Assembly (NCBI RefSeq): GCF_011601265.1
Contig: NZ_JAAOLX010000001.1
Location: 310,001-374,000 of the forward strand
Reading direction: 5' to 3'
Length of the DNA: 64,000 nucleotides
DNA from: Iodobacter violaceini
GTDB taxonomy: Bacteria; Pseudomonadota; Gammaproteobacteria; Burkholderiales; Chitinibacteraceae
How positions within the stretch are numbered: the stretch's first letter is position 1; each line of letters begins with the position of its first letter. The notes beneath the pieces were generated by a model, which was not told where the DNA came from, did no database searches, and saw nothing but the letters and a program-made list of their open reading frames with translations. The position numbers were made by a program, and so were the translations under genes. Positions 8,407-17,111 of the stretch are shown in pieces.

Positions 8407-9087
8407 TTAAATCTTACGGAACACCAAGTCCCAAACGCCGTGGCCCAGTTTGATACCGCGGTTTTCAAACTTGGTGAGCGGGCGATAATCCGGGCGCTCG
8501 GCGTAGGTTTCAGCGGTGTTTTTTAAGCTTGGTTCATTGGATAAGACTTCCAGCATCTGGATGGCGTAGTCTTCCCAATCAGTGGCCAGATGCACATAAC
8601 CGCCGCTTTTAATACGGGAGCACAGCAGCTTCACCAGATCAGGCTGGATCAGGCGGCGTTTATTGTGGCGTTTTTTATGCCAGGGATCAGGGAAGAAAAT
8701 ATGCGCGCCATCAAGGGAATCTGCTACAAGCATTTTCTCCAGCACTTCAACCGCATCATGCTGCACGATACGTACATTTTGCAGGCCCTGCTCGCCCAGT
8801 AATTTAAGCAGGCTGCCCACACCCGGGGTATGCACTTCTACGCCAAGGTAATCGGTTTCTGGCTTATTCGTGGCAATCTCAGCCGTCGGGCCGCCCATAC
8901 CGAAACCAATTTCCAGAATTTTAGGGCCAGTGCGGCCAAATGCAGCGTTCAGATCAATCAGCTCTGGCTGATATTTAATGCAAAATTGTTCGCCAAACTC
9001 AGCGATTGCCCGCTCCTGGCCTGATGATAAATGCCCCTGGCGCAGCACAAAGCTGCGAATACGGCGCATGTAATTTGGGTTTTCCAT
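8407..9087 (-). CDS. trmB: tRNA (guanine-N7-)-methyltransferase TrmB
   Basis: SAM-dependent enzyme making m7G46 in tRNA variable loops. From the ATG at 9087 ([13 protein letters not shown]) it has 226 residues; AAGGA lies just upstream, which favours this start over one seven codons earlier. The Rossmann SAM loop LEIGFGMGG and the family signature [15 protein letters not shown] are present, followed by [14 protein letters not shown]. It lies downstream of the thi genes on the same strand, separated by a palindromic repeat and a terminator. Confidence 0.97.
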   Translation of the reverse strand: MENPNYMRRIRSFVLRQGHLSSGQERAIAEFGEQFCIKYQPELIDLNAAFGRTGPKILEIGFGMGGPTAEIATNKPETDYLGVEVHTPGVGSLLKLLGEQGLQNVRIVQHDAVEVLEKMLVADSLDGAHIFFPDPWHKKRHNKRRLIQPDLVKLLCSRIKSGGYVHLATDWEDYAIQMLEVLSNEPSLKNTAETYAERPDYRPLTKFENRGIKLGHGVWDLVFRKI

Positions 9088-9105
9088 TTCTCTGTTCCTT
9101 GCAAA

Positions 9106-9132
9106 CAAAAACGCCGCATCGCGCGGCGTATT
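9106..9132 (-). terminator. Terminator between thiG and trmB
   Basis: On the minus strand ACGCCGC-loop-GCGGCGT is followed by a short T run. It lies just upstream of the trmB ribosome-binding site and about 185 bases after the thiG stop, so it can end the thiSG transcript. Confidence 0.65.
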
Positions 9133-9154
9133 TTCCAGTTAAACCTATTTTATA

Positions 9155-9309
9155 ACAAAACCCAAATCTTGAACCACTTCGCCCCCGAGGGCACGGAGTT
9201 ACACGGAGAAAATCAACGGTGCTTTACCAGCAAAGAACTCAATTCAAAACTGTTTTCCTCCGTGAGACTCCGTGTTCTCCTTAACCCCGTGGTTTAAGGT
9301 TTGGGTTTA
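9155..9309. repeat. Dispersed repeat family 2, complete palindrome
   Basis: Long imperfect inverted repeat: AAACCCAAATCTTGAACCAC at 9158-9177 against GTGGTTTAAGGTTTGGGTTT at 9289-9308 (17 of 20 paired). Inside it are CACGGAGTTACACGGAG on the left and CTCCGTGAGACTCCGTG on the right. Single arms of the same element recur near 16672, 27946, 28297, 32285, 36030 and 37021. Confidence 0.85.
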
Positions 9310-9314
9310 TTAAT

Positions 9315-10103
9315 TTACTTTGCTGCAATCAAGCCCGATACCGGTGAGCTTGGGTCTGCAGTGTAGAGCTTTCTTGGGATACGGCCTGCTAAGAATGCAT
9401 CACGGCCTGCCATCACAGCCAGCTTCATCGCCCGGGCCATCAGTACGGGGTCTTTTGCACCGGCAATCGCGGTATTCATCAAGATACCGTCGCAGCCTAA
9501 TTCCATTGCAATGGCAGCGTCGGACGCCGTGCCCACGCCCGCATCAACCAGCACCGGCACTTTGGCCGATTCAATAATCAGGCGCAGATTCCACGGGTTT
9601 AAGATGCCCATGCCCGAGCCAATCAAAGACGCCAGAGGCATGATGGCGCAGCAGCCGATGTCTTCCAGCTCTTTAGCCACAATCGGGTCATCCGATGTAT
9701 AAACCATCACATCGAAACCTTCCTTGACCAGCGTTTCAGCAGCAATCAGTGTTTCGCGCACATTGGGGTAAAGCGTGCTGGCGTCCCCAAGTACTTCAAG
9801 CTTGACCAGCTTATGCCCGTCGAGCAATTCCCGCGCAAGGCGCAGGGTGCGGACAGCATCGGTGGCGTTATAACAGCCTGCGGTATTGGGCAAATAGGTA
9901 AATTGCGACGGCGGCAAATACTCAAGTAAAGACGGCTGGCTGGCATCCTGGCCAATATTTACGCGGCGAATAGCCACCGTAATAATTTCTGCACCAGAAG
10001 CATCCACCGCGGCACGCGTTTCTTGAAAATCTTTATATTTACCGGTGCCAACAATCAATCTGGATTGGTAAGCCTTACCCGCAATTTGAAATTGATCCGA
10101 CAT
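9315..10103 (-). CDS. thiG: Thiazole synthase
   Basis: A 262-residue TIM-barrel enzyme forming the thiazole phosphate of thiamine from deoxyxylulose phosphate, dehydroglycine and ThiS thiocarboxylate. The Schiff-base lysine is Lys101 in LVKLEVLGD. Other family blocks are [35 protein letters not shown] and [20 protein letters not shown] precedes the ATG. It follows thiS by 67 bases on the same strand. No TPP riboswitch is visible in front of either gene. Confidence 0.98.
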   Translation of the reverse strand: MSDQFQIAGKAYQSRLIVGTGKYKDFQETRAAVDASGAEIITVAIRRVNIGQDASQPSLLEYLPPSQFTYLPNTAGCYNATDAVRTLRLARELLDGHKLVKLEVLGDASTLYPNVRETLIAAETLVKEGFDVMVYTSDDPIVAKELEDIGCCAIMPLASLIGSGMGILNPWNLRLIIESAKVPVLVDAGVGTASDAAIAMELGCDGILMNTAIAGAKDPVLMARAMKLAVMAGRDAFLAGRIPRKLYTADPSSPVSGLIAAK

Positions 10104-10170
10104 AGACGCCTCTTATAAATGAAGACAATACCGGGCTGCGCCAACGCTAACCCGGGCTGCGAAGTAATAA

Positions 10171-10371
10171 TCAGCCCCCGCCTACGGCCACGACCATTTC
10201 TAAAACATCACCTTCACTTAGAAAAGTAGTGCCATGCTGGCTTTTAGGAACGATTTCGCCATTTTGCTCGATCGCAATTCGTTTGCCCTTGAGTTCAAGC
10301 AAATCAATCAGATCAAGCAGGGAAAGAGGGGCCACAAATTCGCGGGCTTCGCCATTAATTGAGATTTTCAT
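10171..10371 (-). CDS. thiS: Sulfur carrier protein ThiS
   Basis: A 66-residue ubiquitin-like sulfur carrier ending in VVAVGGG; the C-terminal Gly-Gly is adenylated by ThiF and converted to thiocarboxylate for ThiG. The N-terminus (MKISINGEAREF) is typical of the family. It lies 41 bases after the spoT stop and directly before thiG. Confidence 0.95.
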   Translation of the reverse strand: MKISINGEAREFVAPLSLLDLIDLLELKGKRIAIEQNGEIVPKSQHGTTFLSEGDVLEMVVAVGGG

Positions 10372-10412
10372 GATTTAGTTCAGAAAGTAAAAAGAAATAT
10401 GCCCCTGCGCTC

Positions 10413-12602
10413 TTATGAACGCATTCTTTGAATGCGATAGGCCGAAGGCAACTGGCGCAGGTTTTTCATTACCTTGGCCAGATGCGTGCGATTGCTGACC
10501 TGCAAGGTAAACTGAATCTGCATATAGCGCTCAGAAAAGCCCTCAGGCTCTTGCGTAGCCACTGCTGTGATATTGGCATCGGCCTCTGCAATAGCCGTAG
10601 CAATCGCCGCCAGGGTACCCCTGTCGTTTTGCGCCAGAATACGTACAGGCACATCAAACAGGCGATTTACATCGGCATCCCATTCCACATCGATCAGCTT
10701 TTCGCTATCAATGCGGCCATGGGCAATTTGCGGGCAATCATGGGTATGAATCACGAGGCCCTGATCTTTTTTAACAAAACCTAAAATTGGATCGCCCGGA
10801 ATCGGGTTACAACATCGCGCACACTGAATCGCCATGCCTTCACTGCCGCGCACAGCCACGGCAGCTACTTTGCGCCCGCCAGCTAATTCTTCCTGCCAAT
10901 TACCGGCCAATTGCAATAAACGCTTGGCCACAACCATCGCCAGCCGTTTACCAAGGCCTAGTTCAGCCTTTACAACTTCACGGGATTTCTCGCCATTTTC
11001 TTTTAAATAGCGCTCCCACACATCATCACTCACCTGCTGCAAAGGCTGATTCAGGCTGGCAAAACCCTGAGCCAGTAAACGATCGCCCAGTAATACAGAT
11101 TCTTCAAAGCGCAGGCTTTTCAGGAAATGACGAATATGCGAGCGTGCCTTGCCCGTAGTCACAAAGGTGAGCCACGATGGATTTGGACGTGCATGCACAG
11201 CAGAAACGATTTCTACCTGATCGCCATTTTTTAAGCGGGTGCGTAATGGTACTAATTCATGATTAATTTTTGCGGCAATACAGCTGTCGCCAATATCAGA
11301 ATGCACGGCATAGGCAAAATCAACACAACAGGACCCTGCTGGCATATTAAAAATCTTGCCCTTAGGCGTAAATACATACACCTGATCGGGAAATAAATCG
11401 ACTTTAATATGCTCTAAAAATTCAACCGCATCTCCTGATTCGGTTTGCATTTCTAATAAAGATTGCAGCCATTGATGGGTTTTTTTCTGTACATCAGAAA
11501 AACCTTCGTCGCCGCTTTTATACATCCAATGGCTGGCCACGCCCGCATCGGCAATACGGTGCATATCGCCCGAGCGAATCTGAATTTCAATCGGCGTGCC
11601 ATAAGGACCAAAGAGCGTGGTATGCAGGCTTTGATAGCCATTGGCTTTGGGAATCGCAATATAATCTTTAAATTTGCCTGGAATTGGCTTAAACAAAGCA
11701 TGCAATGCGCCCAGCGTGAGATAGCTGGTGGGCACGTCTTTGACAATGACTCTAAACGCATAAATATCCAGCACTTCAGAAAAACTAAGTTGTTTTTCCT
11801 GCATTTTGCGATAAATGCTATAGAGGTTTTTTTCGCGGCCCGTTACGCTGGCTTCAATTTTAGCTGCGGCCAGTTTGTCTTTAATTGAATCTAATATCTT
11901 GCCCACCACTTCGCGGCGATTACCACGGGCGGCTTTTAATGCCTTGGATAAAACACCATAGCGATTAGGGTGCAGATATTTAAAAGCAAGATCGTCTAAT
12001 TCCTGATACGCGCTATTCAGGCCAATACGATTGGCAATGGGCGCGTAGATTTCCATTGTTTCACGGGCAATCCGCTTTTGCTTATCCGGACGCATAGCAT
12101 CCATGGTGCGCATATTATGCAAGCGGTCAGCCAGCTTAATCAGCATCACGCGCAAATCACGCGCCATCGCCAGCAGCATTTTGCGGAAATTCTCGGCCTG
12201 TGCTTCTTCTTTACTTTGAAACTCCAGCTTGTCGATTTTGCTCATGCCATCGACCAGCTCGGCAACTGTTTTACCAAACTTTTCAGTCAGTTCAAGTTTG
12301 GTAACACCGCTGTCTTCCATCACATCGTGCAGTAAAGCGCCAGCCAGCGCCTGAGCGTCGAGCTTCCATTGGGTAAGAATGGTGGCGACAGCAAGCGGAT
12401 GAGAAATATAAGGCTCACCAGAGCGGCGAACCTGGCCCCGGTGCGAGGCATCAGCAAAGCAAAAAGCCGCAGCCAGAAACTGCCGGTCTTCCAGCTTTAA
12501 ATAGGAGGTATTCAGGGAAAGAAAGCGATTTGCATCGGCGAACACTTCCGGGGCGGTACTCGCCAACTCGGGTAAATCAATATCTGCCAGCAGCATTTCC
12601 AT
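10413..12602 (-). CDS. spoT: Bifunctional (p)ppGpp synthetase/hydrolase SpoT
   Basis: RelA/SpoT homologue of 729 residues from the ATG at 12602 (MEMLLADIDL). It makes and degrades the stringent-response alarmone. The hydrolase HD domain is intact (HDVMEDSG at 92-99), so it is not a hydrolase-dead RelA. The synthetase domain (about 235-350), TGS domain (about 390-450, VYVFTPKGKIF), a Cys-rich zinc-finger region (CARCCNPIPGD) and a C-terminal ACT domain (about 655-725) follow. A TTG four codons upstream lies inside the terminator T-tract and is unlikely as a start. The rpoZ-spoT order is standard in proteobacteria. Confidence 0.97.
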   Translation of the reverse strand: MEMLLADIDLPELASTAPEVFADANRFLSLNTSYLKLEDRQFLAAAFCFADASHRGQVRRSGEPYISHPLAVATILTQWKLDAQALAGALLHDVMEDSGVTKLELTEKFGKTVAELVDGMSKIDKLEFQSKEEAQAENFRKMLLAMARDLRVMLIKLADRLHNMRTMDAMRPDKQKRIARETMEIYAPIANRIGLNSAYQELDDLAFKYLHPNRYGVLSKALKAARGNRREVVGKILDSIKDKLAAAKIEASVTGREKNLYSIYRKMQEKQLSFSEVLDIYAFRVIVKDVPTSYLTLGALHALFKPIPGKFKDYIAIPKANGYQSLHTTLFGPYGTPIEIQIRSGDMHRIADAGVASHWMYKSGDEGFSDVQKKTHQWLQSLLEMQTESGDAVEFLEHIKVDLFPDQVYVFTPKGKIFNMPAGSCCVDFAYAVHSDIGDSCIAAKINHELVPLRTRLKNGDQVEIVSAVHARPNPSWLTFVTTGKARSHIRHFLKSLRFEESVLLGDRLLAQGFASLNQPLQQVSDDVWERYLKENGEKSREVVKAELGLGKRLAMVVAKRLLQLAGNWQEELAGGRKVAAVAVRGSEGMAIQCARCCNPIPGDPILGFVKKDQGLVIHTHDCPQIAHGRIDSEKLIDVEWDADVNRLFDVPVRILAQNDRGTLAAIATAIAEADANITAVATQEPEGFSERYMQIQFTLQVSNRTHLAKVMKNLRQLPSAYRIQRMRS

Positions 12603-12612
12603 AATCGGGCCC

Positions 12613-12644
12613 AAAATAAAACAGGCCCGGCATACAGCCGGGCC
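12613..12644 (-). terminator. Terminator/attenuator between rpoZ and spoT
   Basis: On the minus strand, GGCCCGGC-TGTAT-GCCGGGCC followed by TGTTTTATTTT, immediately after the rpoZ stop and 11 bases before spoT. It should partly uncouple spoT from rpoZ transcription. Confidence 0.8.
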
Positions 12645-12653
12645 GGAAGAAGC

Positions 12654-12860
12654 TTAAGAGCGCTTAATCAGAATATCGCGGCTAACCAAACCTGCGGCCA
12701 CTTCACGCAGTGCAAGTACAGTTGGCTTTTCACGGCCATTGTGCTCGATCTGTGGAGTAGAACCATTTGCAATTTGGCGAGCGCGATAAGCTGCTGCTAA
12801 GGTCAAATCAAAACGATTTTCGATGCGGTTGAGGCAGTCGTCTACGGTAACTCGAGCCAT
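12654..12860 (-). CDS. rpoZ: RNA polymerase omega subunit
   Basis: A 68-residue omega subunit starting at [17 protein letters not shown] (ATG at 12860, with AGGGA upstream). It promotes assembly of the beta' subunit and forms one ppGpp-binding site in E. coli. An in-frame ATG 12 codons earlier would add unrelated residues. It sits between gmk and spoT on the same strand, the conserved gmk-rpoZ-spoT order. Confidence 0.97.
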   Translation of the reverse strand: MARVTVDDCLNRIENRFDLTLAAAYRARQIANGSTPQIEHNGREKPTVLALREVAAGLVSRDILIKRS

Positions 12861-13038
12861 GGCGTTGTCCCTGGAAATAATATGGATGATGCGCACAACC
12901 GTGCGACTAACCCTTTATTCTATCAGAAAACCATGCAATCCGTCAGCGATTAGCCCCGGCCCCCGCAAAAAACAGCTTATCACGCCATCAGGCAAGCACT
13001 GCGGGCATGGCCAATGCCTGCCGCAGCAGGCTGAATCA

Positions 13039-13653
13039 TTACGCTTTTAAGCTGCTGATCAGGATTTGATGACGCGTGCTCTGACGATGCAGCTTCAGAC
13101 GCTCTGCCCTTACTGCGCTCACGATATCGCGCACTGCTTCATCAATATGCTCGTTCACAATCACATAATCGAACTCTTCAACGTGGCTGATTTCTTCTTT
13201 TGCCACACGCATCCGGCGCTCAATCACTTCATCGCTGTCTTTGCCACGGTTTTTCAAACGCTGCTCAAGAATCTCCACCGAAGGTGGCAAAATAAACAGA
13301 CCAATCGCTTCCGGGAACAGGCGGCGAACTTGCGCAGCACCCTGCCAGTCGATTTCTAAAAGAATATCGCGGCCAGTCGCAATGGCCGTATTAATCCATG
13401 TTTGCGAAGTGCCGTAATAATTACCATACACCTCGGCGTGCTCCAGAAAATCACCGTTATGGATCATTTGCTCAAACACTTCACGGCTTACAAAATGATA
13501 ATCCTTTCCGTCTACTTCTCCTGGGCGCGCGGCACGGGTAGTGAAAGATACTGAAAGCTGTACATTTTGGTCTGCGGCAAGAAGCGCTGCGACCAGTGTG
13601 GTTTTTCCAGCACCTGAAGGCGCAGTCACCACAAAAAGATTACCTTTTGCCAT
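13039..13653 (-). CDS. gmk: Guanylate kinase
   Basis: A 204-residue enzyme phosphorylating GMP to GDP. The P-loop APSGAGKTTL spans 11-20. The GMP-binding SFTTRAARPGEVDGKDYHF block and DILLEIDWQGAAQVR follow. It heads the gmk-rpoZ-spoT cluster and links GTP supply to the alarmone genes. Confidence 0.98.
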   Translation of the reverse strand: MAKGNLFVVTAPSGAGKTTLVAALLAADQNVQLSVSFTTRAARPGEVDGKDYHFVSREVFEQMIHNGDFLEHAEVYGNYYGTSQTWINTAIATGRDILLEIDWQGAAQVRRLFPEAIGLFILPPSVEILEQRLKNRGKDSDEVIERRMRVAKEEISHVEEFDYVIVNEHIDEAVRDIVSAVRAERLKLHRQSTRHQILISSLKA

Positions 13654-13948
13654 CGAACAAATCCTGTAATAAAACTACACGAAGATTAGCATTAGACGCC
13701 AAATCAGGCGAGCGCTTGCCACATTTAAATTTACAGCACGGGGCAAGATAAATGATTAGCCCTGATTATTAAAACATAAGCATGCACTGCACACGCAACA
13801 ATATTTCTTCACATGTAAGAATAAAAATATACTTAACAAAAATCAAACCTTAGTTGCCTGACACTGGCGACTCAATTAGCATACTGCTGGGCATAAATCG
13901 TGCCAAAAAAATAGTATCATTCCAACCGTATGTCGCCTGGGGTTTTGT
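13654..13948. other. Divergent intergenic region gmk / efflux operon
   Basis: About 295 AT-rich bases between two divergent starts, so both promoters must be here. I see no repeat and no clear operator palindrome, and no regulator gene for the efflux operon is adjacent. Confidence 0.4.
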
Positions 13949-15415
13949 ATGTTGCCTGCATTACACAGCCTGACCATCAAGCAACTGCACTGGGTAGCCA
14001 GCCTCAGCCTGCTAGCTGGCTGCGCCGTTAATATCCCCAAACCCACTCCTCAGGAATTAGCCCCGGCCGCAACCGAATGGAATAGCCCTCTTCAGAGTAG
14101 TGCTTCTGTACAAAATAGCTGGGCGAGCTGGCAAGATGCAAGCCTGAATACTTTACTCGCACACACACTCGCCTCCCACCCCAATATCGCGCAGGCCAAG
14201 GCCAAAATTAACGAAGCACGCGCAGAGGCGGCCGCCATCGGCGCACACCTTTGGCCGAATATCAGCGCCACGGCTGGATATAGCCGCGGGATGAACTCGC
14301 TGCCCAATGCGGAATCAGCTAAAAACTTAGCCAATGCAGGGTTGGATGCACGCTGGGAGCTTGATCTTTGGGGCGGCATTGCCGCAGCCCGGCAAGGCGT
14401 TTATGCCAACCTGAGCAGCAATGAAAACGCCTACGAGCAGGCTGCGGCCAGCCTGGCAGCGGAGCTGGCTAACACTCTGACCGCTTACCGGGCGTGCAAA
14501 GGGCAAGAGGCCATATCGGCACAGATTTTAGAATCCCATATCCTCAGCGCCAGACTGATGCACAGCAAGCTGGATGTGGGCCTGGCCAGCCTTGTGGATG
14601 CGGCCAAAAGTGATCACGAGCAGGCCGAAGCCCGCTTTCAGGCCAGCGATATCGCGACTCAATGCGGCGTAACGCTCAAAGCCCTGGTCGCCATAACCGG
14701 CTTGCAGGAAGACGCCCTTAAAACCATGCTTGCGCCAGAGGCAGGCATGATGCCCGGCCGCCCCGCGCTGGCAGTTAAAAGCATCCCGGCCGAAGTGCTT
14801 GCAGACCGGCCAGATATTAAAAGCGCCGCCTTATTACTGGAAACAGCCGCAGCAGAAGTGGCCGTCAAAGAAGTGGCCCGTTATCCATCGGCCTCTTTAC
14901 TCGGCATGATTTGCGTGGGCTGCCAGCTCAGCGAAGGCATTAATTTAGACAGCCGAAACTGGTCGTTTGGCATCAGCTTGAATATCCCCGTGTTTAATGC
15001 AGGTGAGCTGAGCGCAAAACAAGATGCGGCCATGGCCCGCTATCAGCAAGCGATTCACAGCTACCAGCAGCTGGCCAGGCAGGCGGTGCGGGAAATAGAA
15101 GAAAACATGCTGCGTCTGGATGACAGCCAGCGCCGCACCCAAGTACTGCAACAGCAGCTCAGCCTTGCCCGCGTACAGCTCAAAGCCAGCCAGGCACTTT
15201 ATAAAGCCGGCAGCGCCAGCCAGCTGCAAACAGCAGAAACAGAGCGCTATGAGCTGGCCGCCCAAAGCCGCCTGCTCACTCTGCAAAGAGAACAAAGCGC
15301 CAACTGGATTGCACTTTACAAAGCGCTGGGCGGAAAAGCGCCGAATAATGCTGAACAAAAAGATCAGCAGGCACAGAGCGCAGTAATAACAAAAAGCACA
15401 CAAAACAACAGGTGA
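13949..15415 (+). CDS. RND efflux outer-membrane lipoprotein (TolC/NodT family)
   Basis: A 488-residue outer-membrane channel of a tripartite efflux pump. It has a signal peptide and lipobox LLAGC with Cys25, so it is a lipid-anchored OprM/NodT type. Two outer membrane efflux repeats (about 65-240 and 270-455) with heptad-rich helices are recognisable, and the usual ADRPDI signature appears as LADRPDIKSA. It is the first gene of a channel-adaptor-pump set, an order opposite to the more frequent adaptor-pump-channel. Confidence 0.93.
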   Translation: MLPALHSLTIKQLHWVASLSLLAGCAVNIPKPTPQELAPAATEWNSPLQSSASVQNSWASWQDASLNTLLAHTLASHPNIAQAKAKINEARAEAAAIGAHLWPNISATAGYSRGMNSLPNAESAKNLANAGLDARWELDLWGGIAAARQGVYANLSSNENAYEQAAASLAAELANTLTAYRACKGQEAISAQILESHILSARLMHSKLDVGLASLVDAAKSDHEQAEARFQASDIATQCGVTLKALVAITGLQEDALKTMLAPEAGMMPGRPALAVKSIPAEVLADRPDIKSAALLLETAAAEVAVKEVARYPSASLLGMICVGCQLSEGINLDSRNWSFGISLNIPVFNAGELSAKQDAAMARYQQAIHSYQQLARQAVREIEENMLRLDDSQRRTQVLQQQLSLARVQLKASQALYKAGSASQLQTAETERYELAAQSRLLTLQREQSANWIALYKALGGKAPNNAEQKDQQAQSAVITKSTQNNR

Positions 15416-15557
15416 ACCGGCTTCACAAGGCATGCAAGCCGCTGCACAGCACCCGGTTTGTTACACCAGCAACATTAAACATCTGGCCGTACCCGAAGCA
15501 CCGTACGCCGGATAACAAATACACCAAAATGCCCCCGATAAATTGGAGCTGCACCCC

Positions 15558-16661
15558 ATGCGTATCCTCAAGCAACACCCCAAGCTGACTGCGATCTGCG
15601 CCGGCCTTGTGCTTTGCGGGGTGATCGCACTGATTGCCATGCCTAAAAGCATTGCCAAGGCCACCGAAGCCACACGGCCCGCGATGACCGTAACGGTGGT
15701 TTCACCAGCGAAGCAAACATGGCCGGTGGTCGTGAATGCCAATGGCAATATCGAGGCATGGCAAGAGTCCGTCATTGGTGCAGAAATTGGCGGCTATGCA
15801 CTGGCCGAAGTGCAGGCGCAAATCGGCGATGTGGTGAAGCGGGGCCAGGTATTGGCGCAGTTTTCCAGCGACACGCTCAAAATCGAGCTGGCTCAGCAGC
15901 AAGCCGCCCTGGCAGAAGCAGAATCGGCATGGAATGAAGCCACAGATAACGCCGGGCGCATTCGCAAGCTCGACAGCAATGGCGCACTCAGCAGCCAGCA
16001 AATCCAGCAATCTGTCTTACAAGAACAAGCCGCAGCAGCCCGCCTGCAAGCCGCCAAAGCGCGCCTTGCCGCGCAGCAATTACGCATCAAACAAAGCCAG
16101 GTAAGCGCCCCGGATGATGGCGTGATCTCTGCCCGCAGCGCCACTGTGGGCGCGGTTGTGCAGCCCGGGCAAGAGCTGTTCAGATTAATCCGGCAAAGCC
16201 GCCTGGAATGGCGGGCCGAAGTCAGTGCAATTGATGCAGCGCGGATCAAAAACGGCCAGCAAGTCAGCCTTACCCTGCCCAATGGCCAGTCAGTAAACGG
16301 CAAAGTCCGCAAAGCCGCCCCCACCGTGGATGCCCGCACGCGCAATTTGCTGGTGTATGTGGATCTGCAAAATACCTCACTTGATACCGCCAAACCCGGC
16401 ATGTTTGCCAAAGGCGCATTACAAACCGGCCAGGGCGATGTGCTCACCCTGCCCGGCAACAGCATCGTCATGCGCGACGGCTTCGCCCATGTATTTGTGC
16501 TGGGCGCAGCCAGCAAAGTCAAAATGCAGCGCGTCACATTAGGCCGGCAAGACAGCCAAAGCGTGGCCGTCAGCGGCATCAGCAAAGACGCCAGAATCAT
16601 CGCCAGCGGCGCAGGGTTCTTAGCCGACGGCGATGTGGTGAAAGTAGTGGCTGCTAAATAA
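15558..16661 (+). CDS. RND efflux periplasmic adaptor (membrane fusion protein)
   Basis: HlyD/AcrA-type adaptor of 367 residues from the ATG at 15558 (MRILKQHPKL), with GGAGC upstream; an in-frame TTG five codons earlier is less likely. It has an N-terminal membrane anchor at about 9-30, half-lipoyl motifs (IGDVVKRGQVLAQF and the second AP-DDGVISAR strand), an alpha-hairpin around 100-150 rich in Ala/Gln, and the beta-barrel domain after 190. It joins the lipoprotein channel with the RND pump encoded after the 16761-17092 repeat. Confidence 0.94.
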   Translation: MRILKQHPKLTAICAGLVLCGVIALIAMPKSIAKATEATRPAMTVTVVSPAKQTWPVVVNANGNIEAWQESVIGAEIGGYALAEVQAQIGDVVKRGQVLAQFSSDTLKIELAQQQAALAEAESAWNEATDNAGRIRKLDSNGALSSQQIQQSVLQEQAAAARLQAAKARLAAQQLRIKQSQVSAPDDGVISARSATVGAVVQPGQELFRLIRQSRLEWRAEVSAIDAARIKNGQQVSLTLPNGQSVNGKVRKAAPTVDARTRNLLVYVDLQNTSLDTAKPGMFAKGALQTGQGDVLTLPGNSIVMRDGFAHVFVLGAASKVKMQRVTLGRQDSQSVAVSGISKDARIIASGAGFLADGDVVKVVAAK

Positions 16662-16671
16662 CGAAACCCAA

Positions 16672-16737
16672 ACTACAAAACCCAAATTTTGAAACACGGA
16701 AGCTACAGGAAACACGGCGCTTCACGGAGAAAAACAA
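16672..16737 (+). repeat. Family 2 repeat, left arm
   Basis: AAACCCAAATTTTGAAACAC-type arm with CACGGAG motifs, placed just before family 1 copy B. The matching right arm is not seen. Confidence 0.65.
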
Positions 16738-16760
16738 GGCTTGAATTAAGTTACGTTGAA

Positions 16761-17092
16761 GGGTTTCAGTATTTTAAAGCCCAGCAATTTGGATTTATAT
16801 CGCAGCTTGTTGCACAGGGCTTACATCTCCCCTTAAAACACGCCGTAGCAAGGAACAAGCAGGGCGGGGTTTCGGCCAGAGACAGCGAGGCACGAGCGAG
16901 TCTTGCCTGCCGCCACCTTGATGGTCCACAACGAGGGTCCTTCGTGCTTTTGGTGTTGCGGCTTTGCTTCCTTTCTTGGCCGTTCAAGAAAGGGAATCCC
17001 TGCGGGGATGCCGCAGCAAAATCAATGTGCCGAAGGCACTGCATTGTTATTTTTGATTTGCTAACAGTACACGGGTATACGCCCCCTAAGCC
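16761..17092 (+). repeat. Dispersed repeat family 1, copy B
   Basis: Family 1 core with AACACGCCGTAGCAAGGAAC, GGGCGGGGTTTCGGCCAGAG and GTGCCGAAGGCACTG. The hairpin CCTTTCTTG-GCCGTT-CAAGAAAGG is at 16970-16993. Its left end lacks the GGGTGAAACCC terminus and is preceded by a family 2 arm; the right end is degenerate. It separates the adaptor gene from the pump gene within the efflux operon. Confidence 0.8.
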
Positions 17093-17111
17093 ACGCCCTT
17101 AAGGATAAGTA

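Noticed and set aside
9155-9309. A thiamine pyrophosphate riboswitch near thiG/thiS
   Set aside because: The palindrome lies downstream of thiG, not upstream, and lacks THI-box sequences; it is a dispersed repeat.
12603-12614. TTG start adding four residues to SpoT
   Set aside because: It falls in the T-tract of the rpoZ-spoT terminator; the ATG at 12602 is preferred.
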